Shown here: positions 56,726 through 64,000 of the stretch, in pieces
Position numbering within the stretch: position 1 is the stretch's first letter
Layout of the letters: each line of letters starts with the position of its first letter
Assembly (NCBI GenBank): GCA_963802635.1
Contig: CAWDJJ010000001.1
Coordinates: 2,914,001 to 2,978,000, forward strand
Source: CAVTLG01 sp963802635
GTDB lineage: Bacteria; Chloroflexota; Ktedonobacteria; Ktedonobacterales; Ktedonobacteraceae
Length of the DNA: 64,000 bases
Direction of reading: 5' to 3'
Translations under genes and position numbers: made by a program
Notes under the pieces: model-generated
Told to the model about the DNA's origin: nothing
Seen by the model: only the letters and a program-made list of their open reading frames with translations
The model's database searches: none

Positions 56726-58015
56726 TTAACTCAGGAGCAGATACACGTTCTGCAATTGGCGTTTGACTTCTTGCAAGAAGCGGGCAACCATCGCTCCGTA
56801 GAGAATACGATGGTCAGCAGACATAGTCACCTTCATTACGTCGCGCACAACTGGCTGATCATTGATCGGGACAAATACCTTGCGTGCAGATGCCACAGCC
56901 AGAATTGCCGCTTGCGGTGGGTTGATGACCGCCACAAATTCGGTGACATCCATCATACCGAGATTCGAGATCGAAAAAGTGCCAGCGTCGAGGTCGGCAG
57001 GCGTTAGTTTACCAGACTGCGCTTTGGTAGCCAGAGCCTTCGCCTCACGCGCTATCGTACGCAGCCCTTTGATATTGGCATCACGGATCACCGGCACCAG
57101 TAATCCTGAAGGAACATCAACCGCGATGCCAATATTGATATGCTTATGCAAGAGAAACTGTCCATCTTTATAAGAGCCGTTGACCTCTGGAAACTTCTCT
57201 AGCGCCTGCGCGCACGCTTTGACCACCAGATCATTGACGCTGATCTTGATACCTTCCTGGCTCAGGTTGGCATTGAGCTTCTGACGCATCTCCAGAGCAT
57301 CGGTGATATCAATCTCGCTGCTGACATAGAAATGCGGCACCGTCTGTTTTGACTCGGTCAGGCGACGCGCAATGGTCTTCTGCATCATCGAGAGCGTCAC
57401 CACTTCTGTATCTTCGGCTACGCTTAGCATTTGCGGCACAGGCACGGTCTCCACAGGCACAGTCTGAGAGATAACAGGCGACGGTGCCACAGATGGCGTA
57501 CCGCGCTGCTCAATAAAGTCCTCGATATCGTCGCGAACAATCCGCCCACCAGGACCGGTGCCTTTCACCTGATGCAAGTTAATGCCGTGCTCTTCAGCAA
57601 TACGCCGAGCCAATGGTGACACTTTTACAAAGCCATTCTGATGCTCCAACGTCTGTGCCTGTTCGCGCGCAGATCCAGCACTGTCAGCTACAATTCCACG
57701 CTCCCCAAATGCTACCTCAACGGACCGCTGAGCCGCCTGCGCCTCGGCAACAGGAGATGACTGGCTCGTTTGCACACCTGTGCCATCACCAATACGCGCT
57801 ATCGGCTGACCAATCGGAGCCGCCTCGCCTTCCTGCACCAGAATCTGCTCCAACACACCCGAACTATAGGACTCAATTTCCATGCTCGCCTTATCGGTCT
57901 CTACTTCAGCTACAACCTCTCCCTTCTCGACCTTGTCGCCGGGCTTTTTCAGCCAACGTGTAATCGTACCTTCCTGCATCGTATCGCTCAGTCTGGGCAT
58001 ATTTACATCAGGCAT
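56726..58015 (-). CDS. pdhC: Dihydrolipoamide acyltransferase (E2), pyruvate dehydrogenase
   Basis: E2 carries the acetyl group on a lipoyl arm and passes it to CoA. The 429-residue protein has one lipoyl domain with the target Lys in VETDKASMEIES, an Ala/Gln linker, a peripheral subunit-binding domain (VSPLARRIAEEHGINL...GPGGRIVRDDIEDF) and the catalytic acyltransferase domain. The active-site motif reads DHRILYG, with Tyr where many E2 enzymes have Asp (HRxxDG); this variant occurs in other lineages as I recall. The ATG at 58015 follows GGAGGAG and overlaps the pdhB stop by 8 bp. No E3 gene is adjacent. Confidence 0.93.
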   Translation of the reverse strand: MPDVNMPRLSDTMQEGTITRWLKKPGDKVEKGEVVAEVETDKASMEIESYSSGVLEQILVQEGEAAPIGQPIARIGDGTGVQTSQSSPVAEAQAAQRSVEVAFGERGIVADSAGSAREQAQTLEHQNGFVKVSPLARRIAEEHGINLHQVKGTGPGGRIVRDDIEDFIEQRGTPSVAPSPVISQTVPVETVPVPQMLSVAEDTEVVTLSMMQKTIARRLTESKQTVPHFYVSSEIDITDALEMRQKLNANLSQEGIKISVNDLVVKACAQALEKFPEVNGSYKDGQFLLHKHINIGIAVDVPSGLLVPVIRDANIKGLRTIAREAKALATKAQSGKLTPADLDAGTFSISNLGMMDVTEFVAVINPPQAAILAVASARKVFVPINDQPVVRDVMKVTMSADHRILYGAMVARFLQEVKRQLQNVYLLLS

Positions 58016-59009
58016 GGACCACTCTCCTCCGGCGCGGAGCCAGTTCATCAATAGCATCTAGCAGATGTTTCGCGCTATTTACAGCCGCCAGTTCAAGCGG
58101 CTTGGCATACGGAAGTGGCACTTCGAGGTTGGCAACACGCTTAATAGGTGCATCCAGATAATCAAAAGCCTCTTCCTGCAGCATAGCAGCGATTTCTGCT
58201 CCAATGCCGTAAGAGCGCCAATCTTCCTCAAACACAATCGCACGACCGGTCTTCTTCACCGACGCGACTATCGTCTCTTTATCCAATGGACGCAATGAGC
58301 GCAGATCTACCACCTCCACGCTGATCTTTTTTTCCTGCTCCAGGCGACGTGCCGTCTCCAAAGCCACAGAAGCCATACGCGAATAACTAATCACCGTAAG
58401 ATCTGCGCCCTCCTTAGCGATCCGAGCTTTGCCAAAAGGCAATGTATAGTCTTCGTCGGGCACCTCACCTTTTATATTATACAGAGCCAGATGTTCCAGA
58501 AAAATAACCGGATTATTATTGCGAACCGCCGTCTTCAACAGGCCCTTCGCGTCTGCCGGATTGGATGGCGCAACGACCTGCAAACCAGGAATATGTGCAA
58601 ACCACGCCTCAAGATTTTGCGAGTGCGTGGCTGATAGTTGTTGACCACCACCACCAGGCGTACGGATCACCATCGGCACAGGCGTCTGCCCACCAAACAT
58701 ATAATAGATCTTGGCTGCATGATTCAAGATTTCGTCCATAGCCAGAGCAATAAAATTAAAGGTCATGATCTCGACCACTGGCCGCAGACCAAGCATTGCC
58801 GCGCCAACCGCCATACCCACAAAACCATTCTCGGCGATTGGCGTGTCCACAACACGTTTCGCGCCAAATTCCTTTAAGAGACCAGCGGTTATCTTATATG
58901 ATCCCTCGAATACACCAATCTCTTCTCCCATTAAAAAAACATTTTCATCACGCAATAGTTCTTCGCGCAATGTCTCGTTTAGCGCCTGTCGAAAGCTTAT
59001 CTCTGCCAT
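58008..59009 (-). CDS. pdhB: Pyruvate dehydrogenase E1 beta subunit
   Basis: The 333-residue protein is the beta subunit of a heterotetrameric 2-oxoacid dehydrogenase E1, with FRQALNETLREELLRDENVFLMGEEIG at the N-terminus, RVVDTPIAENGFVGMAVGAAM and the ATHSQNLEAWFAHIPGL segment near the active site. It pairs with the alpha subunit encoded immediately upstream (2-bp gap) and with E2 just downstream (8-bp overlap). CAGGAGAG precedes the ATG. Confidence 0.94.
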   Translation of the reverse strand: MAEISFRQALNETLREELLRDENVFLMGEEIGVFEGSYKITAGLLKEFGAKRVVDTPIAENGFVGMAVGAAMLGLRPVVEIMTFNFIALAMDEILNHAAKIYYMFGGQTPVPMVIRTPGGGGQQLSATHSQNLEAWFAHIPGLQVVAPSNPADAKGLLKTAVRNNNPVIFLEHLALYNIKGEVPDEDYTLPFGKARIAKEGADLTVISYSRMASVALETARRLEQEKKISVEVVDLRSLRPLDKETIVASVKKTGRAIVFEEDWRSYGIGAEIAAMLQEEAFDYLDAPIKRVANLEVPLPYAKPLELAAVNSAKHLLDAIDELAPRRRRVVHA

Positions 59010-59011
59010 GA

Positions 59012-60076
59012 TTATCTGCTCTCCTGTTCAATGCTATCAGGTGCATAGATATGATCTAAGAGGCTTTCCACGGCTGGGAAAGGACTTTCTTCGGCAAACC
59101 TGACGGCCTCATTGACTTCCTGCTCCACCTGCTCCTCGATGTCGCGCAAACCCCGCTCGGTGATGAAACGTGCAGATAGTAAACGCTGAGCAAACGTCGG
59201 GATAGGATCAAGCGCACGACCACGTTTTACTTCTTCCTCATCACGATAACGGTCAGGGTCGATTACAGAATGCCCACGGAAGCGATAGCTCACTGCCTCA
59301 ATGAGGATAGGCTCATGCTGCTCACGGGCAATCCTGGCCGCCGTGCGTACGGCATTGCGCACCGCCAACACATCATTGCCATCAACGCGTTCACTGCGTA
59401 TATCAAACGCACATCCCTTGCGATACAGTTCGGCAACCGCTGATCCTTTGTCAGCAGGCATACCCATACCATAGCCATTATTGACGATAAAAAAGATCAC
59501 GGGTAGCTTGTAAATCTTCGCCAGATTCAGCGATTCGAAGAACGGCCCGCCGTTTGTTGTGCCATCGCCCATCTGCACAGCGACCACTTCATCAGAGCCG
59601 CGATAAGCCACCGCAAAGCCTGCGCCAGTCGCCAGTGGTAGCTGTCCACCTACGATGCCGTAACCGCCTAACAAACGATGTTCAACACTAAACATATGCA
59701 TTGATCCACCACGTCCATGCGAACAACCCGTTTCTTTTCCGAATAACTCAGCCATGACCGCTTGTGAGGAAATACCGCGACAGATAGCGTATCCATGTTC
59801 ACGATAGTTCGTATACATATAATCTTTTGCTTCTAATCCTGCACAGAATCCGACGACTGTGGCCTCTTCACCCAGGTTCAGATGGCAATATCCCCCGATA
59901 CGTGCCATCTTGTACATTTCATCCGCTTTCTCTTCAAAACGGCGGATCAGTAACATCTGGTGATAGTAGTGCACCAGGGTAGCTCGATCTTCGTCTTCAG
60001 GCAGCGTGACGACACGAGGCTTATTTGTAAAGGTGGCATCGCGTCCATCCGGTCGCTTTTGCTGCTCAGTACTCAT
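59012..60076 (-). CDS. pdhA: Pyruvate dehydrogenase E1 alpha subunit
   Basis: The alpha subunit binds thiamine pyrophosphate; the motif GDGTTNGGPFFESLNLAKIY ends near the NN of FIVNNGYGM as expected. Other marks are EEATVVGFCAGL, YREHGYAICRG, GRGGSMHMF and YRFRGHSVIDPD, the last holding the phosphorylation loop region. The 354-residue length is normal. It is the first gene of pdhA-pdhB-pdhC. CAGGAGA precedes the ATG. Substrate could also be branched-chain oxoacids, but the sequence pattern favours pyruvate. Confidence 0.93.
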   Translation of the reverse strand: MSTEQQKRPDGRDATFTNKPRVVTLPEDEDRATLVHYYHQMLLIRRFEEKADEMYKMARIGGYCHLNLGEEATVVGFCAGLEAKDYMYTNYREHGYAICRGISSQAVMAELFGKETGCSHGRGGSMHMFSVEHRLLGGYGIVGGQLPLATGAGFAVAYRGSDEVVAVQMGDGTTNGGPFFESLNLAKIYKLPVIFFIVNNGYGMGMPADKGSAVAELYRKGCAFDIRSERVDGNDVLAVRNAVRTAARIAREQHEPILIEAVSYRFRGHSVIDPDRYRDEEEVKRGRALDPIPTFAQRLLSARFITERGLRDIEEQVEQEVNEAVRFAEESPFPAVESLLDHIYAPDSIEQESR

Positions 60077-60595
60077 GATGTCTCCTGATTTTTTTTACTA
60101 TTGGGAGATTGTTTGTCTAGGATAACATTTGCGCTTCTGGGGTCCCGTACCCGATATCGCAGAATGTATTTGCGAAGAGCACCAATTTCTCTCGCTTCGA
60201 GCTGACTTCAAACACTTTCTCATGTGTCTCAGCAGGTATCCTTATTAATTGTAACACGTATTGAAAAGTTTATCCGTCCAGGATATCGGTACTGAAAGCC
60301 TGTAATACCCATAGGCATTCAGAAACGCCACTACGTGGCTAGCGCTCCGCGCTCATCTGAATGCAAGGCAATAGATTGGTGGAAGTACAGCGCGCAAGGA
60401 TTTAGTTACTGTTGCATTTTACCACACTGCATTCTACCGCCAATGATAGTGGCTTTGTCAATACAAATGTACCTATTTTAAGCCGCTTATCACAGCTACG
60501 AAACATAACCCCCTCAGAGCAGGTGATAGACTATCACCTTGCTGATCAAGAGCTAGCATGTTTCAGAAGCAGTGACAAACGATTAAAACTTGTAT
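60077..60595. other. Intergenic stretch upstream of pdhA
   Basis: No gene is supported. It should contain the pdhA promoter and the end region of the small gene at 60596. The only notable structure is the three-helix palindrome at 60315-60364. Confidence 0.5.
60315..60364. repeat. Cloverleaf-like palindrome (three-way junction)
   Basis: An outer 8-bp stem (GCATTCAG 60315-60322, CTGAATGC 60357-60364) encloses two 5-bp hairpins with 3-nt loops: GCCAC-TAC-GTGGC (60327-60339) and AGCGC-TCC-GCGCT (60341-60353). The complete pairing of a 50-base stretch is unlikely by chance. There is no T-run beside it, so it is not a standard terminator. Confidence 0.6.
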
Positions 60596-60820
60596 TCACA
60601 CGATCTCTTTGTTATAGGTATCACAAATAATCTCGATAGCCTCGCTCTCTCCAACAATATCTTTGAGTCGCTCGTGATACGTATCTAGCGCCCGGTATTT
60701 GCAATTGATAATGCGATGTTGCGCAACTACTGAGTACCCCGTAAGGGCCTGGTTCATCGACTGACACACTCTTTCGATTTGCTGTCGCAGCAGAGCAACT
60801 TCGCTGAGGTTTTCACCCAT
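60596..60820 (-). CDS. Small helical hypothetical protein
   Basis: A 74-residue soluble protein with a clear AAAGGAGA ribosome binding site before its ATG. It is predicted to be helical (LSEVALLRQQIERVCQSMNQAL; YHERLKDIVGESEAIEII), with no metal-binding motif or membrane helix. I do not recognise it, but the composition and the good start suggest a real gene. It is divergent from the XRE regulator, with a 294-bp shared upstream region, so a functional link is possible. Confidence 0.6.
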   Translation of the reverse strand: MGENLSEVALLRQQIERVCQSMNQALTGYSVVAQHRIINCKYRALDTYHERLKDIVGESEAIEIICDTYNKEIV

Positions 60821-60993
60821 AACTATCTGTCTCCTTTTACCCTATACGGACTACGGCACCCAGCACGTATAACGGAGGGTGCTTGACCGTTAAACATCAG
60901 AGGGATGCATACACATCATTATTTGACATAAGATATTTTTCCGGCATCTTATTACTTTACTCATGTACTGTATCCTAATACGATGTAATGCGA

Positions 60994-61010
60994 TGTTACC
61001 TTAAGTAACA
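60994..61010. promoter_or_regulatory. Operator-like palindrome TGTTAC-CTTAA-GTAACA
   Basis: A 6-bp-arm inverted repeat in the divergent region, 28 bp upstream of the XRE gene's -35 box. A further GTAAC occurs at 61023-61027. It may bind the XRE protein itself; this is inference. Confidence 0.4.
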
Positions 61011-61037
61011 ATGTCATAAAAAGTAACGCACAAAAAT

Positions 61038-61066
61038 TTGCAATGCAAAATACATGTTAGTATAAT
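61038..61066 (+). promoter_or_regulatory. Sigma-A promoter of the XRE-TPR gene
   Basis: TTGCAA (61038-61043), a 17-bp spacer and a perfect TATAAT (61061-61066) lie about 50 bp before the start codon at 61115. Confidence 0.7.
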
Positions 61067-61114
61067 AAAAGAAAACAAGTGTTTGTCATGTTTACACAAT
61101 CAAGGGAGGTCGTT

Positions 61115-62302
61115 ATGGATGGTATCTGGGCATTTTTGGGGTACGCAGGCAAATGCGGGGAAGATAGTTTTCCTATTCCAGGAGAACTAATAAAACAATA
61201 TAGGATGCAAAGGAACATGTCCCAGGAGCAATTAGCCCTGGAATTAGGCTGCTCCAGAGCAATGGTGGCACGCATGGAAAAAGAAAATCTCGGACTCAGT
61301 AATGTAGCAACACGCAGAAATCTGGCAAAGATTCTTGGTATTGCGCCTGTTATGCTGGGATTAGTGTCTCAGGAAGAGATAATCAGCACAAAACCGACCG
61401 TTTTGTATGATACCAAGCTGCTGAAGCGCAGTCTGGTACTCCACCGCGAGGTCTACTTCTCTGGGGGGAACATTGGTGGAGTCGCGGAATTAGAGGCAAC
61501 AGTACAACAAGTATTCGCTATATCAAAGTCCTTAAACCATAAGAATAAGGAAATCCTGGCGCTCCTCTGTCATTATGGACAACTTGGTATCGATATTGGC
61601 CGAGAAGAACAAAATTATAAAGCGACAGAACACTATGGGAATTGGGCATCCTCGCTTGCTCATAAGCTCAACGATCAGAACTTGATTGCCTCGACTTTGC
61701 TGCGCTATTGCGCTGCTATGTATGAAAAAGGGGACTTGAAAAGCGCGAAACAATACGCAGACGAGGCTCTGGCGCAATCGTGCGTCCCCGAGTCACTTCA
61801 TGGCGGCGTTATTCTGGAGGCCAGCAAGGTCTATGCAAACCTGGGAGACCCGATGACGTTAAAGTTACTAGACAAGGCCAGCAGTATAGCACGACGCAAT
61901 TCGATAGAAGAAGATCCAGGCTTTGTGAAACTTACGTCTGGCTTCTGTCATCTCAGAACGGCGCGAGCTCTCTTCGTAGGGAAAGATTACGCACCTGCAC
62001 TTGATGCCCTGGATCTGGCAGAAGAACAGACAAGTCCGCATATGGCACGTCGGCGCTGCGCCATTCAGGTACTTCAGGCACAAATCTTGCTAGAGCAAGG
62101 CCATTTTAACGACGCTGTCATGTGTGCACAAACCGCCTTGACTCTGGCACACACCATTAACTCTACACTTAGCCTCGCCTATATTTCTACTATTTATCAG
62201 AGGCTCAAAAGCAGTCCATTTGGCACTTCACGAGAGGTAGTAAAACTTGGTAAAGATCTCTCGCAAGCCGTAGGTACCAAAAAACTACACTTACTCGTAT
62301 AA
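61115..62302 (+). CDS. XRE-family regulator with TPR-like sensor region
   Basis: Residues 25-80 form a Cro/C1-type helix-turn-helix: ELIKQYRMQRNMSQEQLALELGCSRAMVARME. The remaining 300 residues are helical and TPR-like (LNDQNLIASTLLRYCAAMYEKGDLKSAKQYADEAL; DYAPALDALDLAEEQ; GHFNDAVMCAQTALTLAH), the layout of peptide-sensing or general sensor regulators common in Ktedonobacteria. AGGGAGGTC supports the ATG at 61115 (395 residues) over an in-frame ATG at 61079. Its target is unknown; a palindrome upstream suggests autoregulation. Confidence 0.85.
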   Translation: MDGIWAFLGYAGKCGEDSFPIPGELIKQYRMQRNMSQEQLALELGCSRAMVARMEKENLGLSNVATRRNLAKILGIAPVMLGLVSQEEIISTKPTVLYDTKLLKRSLVLHREVYFSGGNIGGVAELEATVQQVFAISKSLNHKNKEILALLCHYGQLGIDIGREEQNYKATEHYGNWASSLAHKLNDQNLIASTLLRYCAAMYEKGDLKSAKQYADEALAQSCVPESLHGGVILEASKVYANLGDPMTLKLLDKASSIARRNSIEEDPGFVKLTSGFCHLRTARALFVGKDYAPALDALDLAEEQTSPHMARRRCAIQVLQAQILLEQGHFNDAVMCAQTALTLAHTINSTLSLAYISTIYQRLKSSPFGTSREVVKLGKDLSQAVGTKKLHLLV

Positions 62303-62352
62303 GTGTTGTACATTCTGCTCAATGCAAATATTCCCTCCTTCTTTCCAACCGT

Positions 62353-62383
62353 AGGTCCATACCATTTTTCCTGATATGGACCT
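62353..62383 (+). terminator. Hairpin after the XRE-TPR gene
   Basis: AGGTCCATA and TATGGACCT form a perfect 9-bp stem with a 13-nt loop, 50 bp after the stop codon. There is no long T-run, so this is a tentative terminator. The remaining stretch to 62795 is AT-rich and shows no gene I can support; the promoter of the surface protein should lie there. Confidence 0.4.
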
Positions 62384-62795
62384 GCAGTAATAGCATAGAC
62401 TTTTCCTATCGAGCTGTCCCATAAATCGCCCACGTACAACCCCACATTTTTTTACAAAAATTGTATTCAATAGGAGTTATTAATCATAAGTAGAAAATAA
62501 AAGTTAATATTCTAAACTATACAGTAGTACTTTTTCATCAATAAGTTAAAAAATGGCTAGGAGAGGGCATAAGTTATGGTAATATCAACATCGTAGTATT
62601 TACATTCATGGCACAGCAAGGTGTTTTACCGTGTCGCATACAGATACGAGCGAGAGTCACCAGTCATGCCAGCCCTTGCTTATTTATGACGTGATATTGT
62701 CTGCACTATTTCACAAGCAGACATCAATAAGGCAGCAGTAGAGCATCATCGACAACCTTGGCTGCCAATAATTGAAAGGGGTTCTAGGAAAGGCT

Positions 62796-64000
62796 ATGCT
62801 TACAAAACCACGAGATCCTGCACTGTCACAGGGAACTTCGACGTACTCACGCAACCGGCGGCGGCGTTCGCCCTGGCTGATTGTTGGAATGTGTGTGCCA
62901 GTTGTGCTCGCGCTCATCGCAGGCGGGTCACTGCTCTTGCCATACATCTTCTCGCATGCAGCCACTGCTACGCCGAATCCCAACTGTAACTTGATCGTAC
63001 CGGCCAATCCATTGTCAGCAAAGGGGCTGGCAACACCCTATCAGTTATTTGCACCCGACGCCGCCGCTAATGGCCCTTGTAATGAAGCCAATGCCAATCA
63101 AAGCGCTTTTGTTCAAGGGGTTATCTTTGATCCCAATGCCAACACCTTTAGCGCCTACAATCCAGTGGTCATCGACCAGGGCACACAACCCGCCGTTGTA
63201 CCCACTGCCCCAACCTTGCCAGCGGGAGCCATCGTCGGTTTATGGTTCGGTTTCAATGGCACGAACCTGACGTTGCAAGGTACAAATGGAAGAACACTCC
63301 AACAAGCAAGATGCGTAAACGGACCGAACGGCTCCGTCTTCGGCCAGTTCGCCTATTGTAATGCCGTAAACTTCTTCAGAGCTGCCAATCAGGCTATCGC
63401 CGCCGGTGCCTTAAAAGTGCCCGCATTAGGCACCGCCAAGGATGGTCAGACCTGCATGTCAACACGTGACTTTGGTCTTATTGACCAGGACCAGAGCGAC
63501 AACGTGCAAACGCAATACTTGGCAAACGGCAATGGTCAGACCGCGCAGTTCTCGGCTGCCAATCAGGCGGCTATCGCCAACTCAATGACTATCGCTAACC
63601 CGAGCGACAATGCTCTGCTCACCAATTTCGTTGACCCGGCCTTAGGTTGCACCGGCTGGACCGCTCCGAACCTGGCCGATAATAATGCACCGGTTCCTGC
63701 ACTGGCCCTCGACGAGCTACAGGCTGCCGCTGATCAGAAGGCACCGGTTGCATTGGTCCCGCTTACTGATCCGATGACTCTCAACAACAACAATCAGAGC
63801 CTGACCAAAACCAACCTGTATCGCGTTGGTGTTGACCAGACGCCTGCGAAGAATCGTGCCGGTGCCAGTGGTACAACCTACTGTCAGAATTTCCTGAATA
63901 CTGGCATTCCTCGTATTGCGCTGGATGAACCCTTGACGGTCAATGCAACAACGCCTTCAGCGGCTGCGGCAAACTCGTTGTTCACCTTCCTGGCGATGCG
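62796..64000 (+). CDS. Secreted or membrane-anchored surface protein, 5' part (cut by right edge)
   Basis: The frame opens at ATG 62796, preceded by AGGAAAGG, and remains open to the end of the window (over 400 codons). A basic cytoplasmic start (SRNRRRRS) leads to one hydrophobic helix (PWLIVGMCVPVVLALIAGG), consistent with an uncleaved or late-cleaved signal anchor. The rest is extracellular in composition: rich in Asn, Ala, Thr and Gln, poor in Lys, with paired cysteines (NPNCNLIV, NGPCNEAN, ARCVNG, AYCNAV). I recognise no domain. Similar Asn/Ala-rich surface proteins are common in filamentous Ktedonobacteria as far as I recall. Confidence 0.7.
   Translation, partial: MLTKPRDPALSQGTSTYSRNRRRRSPWLIVGMCVPVVLALIAGGSLLLPYIFSHAATATPNPNCNLIVPANPLSAKGLATPYQLFAPDAAANGPCNEANANQSAFVQGVIFDPNANTFSAYNPVVIDQGTQPAVVPTAPTLPAGAIVGLWFGFNGTNLTLQGTNGRTLQQARCVNGPNGSVFGQFAYCNAVNFFRAANQAIAAGALKVPALGTAKDGQTCMSTRDFGLIDQDQSDNVQTQYLANGNGQTAQFSAANQAAIANSMTIANPSDNALLTNFVDPALGCTGWTAPNLADNNAPVPALALDELQAAADQKAPVALVPLTDPMTLNNNNQSLTKTNLYRVGVDQTPAKNRAGASGTTYCQNFLNTGIPRIALDEPLTVNATTPSAAAANSLFTFLAM

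Noticed and set aside
1..64000. tRNA or rRNA genes
   Set aside because: I looked for the T-loop consensus and for rRNA landmarks and saw none; a covariance-model scan would settle it.

Overview
The window looks like chromosome of a member of the Ktedonobacteria (Chloroflexota). This rests on protein flavour, not on a marker gene: a zinc-ribbon pseudokinase, a membrane protein with an extracytoplasmic beta-sandwich domain, a CHAT-STAND protein, an XRE-TPR regulator, a MurJ with a long disordered N-terminus, many short palindromic repeats, and housekeeping genes scattered among accessory genes. I saw no rRNA, tRNA or CRISPR array.

Layout. 1-17.7 kb is mostly housekeeping: an acetyltransferase-like 3' end, ligA, a CheY-like receiver, a frameshifted glyA, an EF-G-like GTPase, an orphan protein, an MFS exporter, a Gfo/Idh/MocA-aldo/keto reductase fusion, a LON-domain protein, YqeY, and a large metallo-beta-lactamase/beta-CASP nuclease whose transcript appears to begin inside a 25-bp hairpin. 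17.7-24.4 kb is accessory: a HEAT-repeat cassette between 47-bp direct repeats, a decayed ISAs1 transposase, a membrane protein, a gene with an unidentified helical motif, and a two-gene unit whose second protein joins an AbiJ-like N-terminus to a PD-(D/E)XK nuclease. 24.8-28.6 kb is the NAD operon nadB-nadC-nadA with a promoter and two operator-like palindromes. 28.9-35.1 kb is accessory again: a DUF2321 zinc protein with a DUF6602-type nuclease-like protein, several unknown genes, a relic group II intron, and the pseudokinase.

35.3-50.5 kb holds an MFS transporter, nested MITE-like repeats beside a CHAT-STAND gene that appears cut short, obgE, a prolyl-tRNA synthetase fragment, a GT39-like membrane glycosyltransferase, an iteron-like octamer array around an AT-rich core, a single-chain PstI/BsuBI-type restriction-modification enzyme, a ClpC-type ATPase and a Uma2 nuclease. 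50.7-64 kb holds murJ, an IS4-type element and a MITE inserted at the same base of a double-hairpin repeat, leuA, the pyruvate dehydrogenase operon pdhA-pdhB-pdhC, a small conserved-looking protein, an XRE-TPR regulator and the start of a surface protein that runs off the right edge.

The strongest leads for something undescribed are the AbiJ-like/PD-(D/E)XK pair (23.06-24.38 kb), the DUF2321/DUF6602 pair (28.94-30.33 kb), the octamer array at 44.05-44.28 kb with its restriction-modification gene, and the leader hairpin of the beta-CASP nuclease (14.58 kb). Function calls come from reading translations and motifs by eye; no database search was run.
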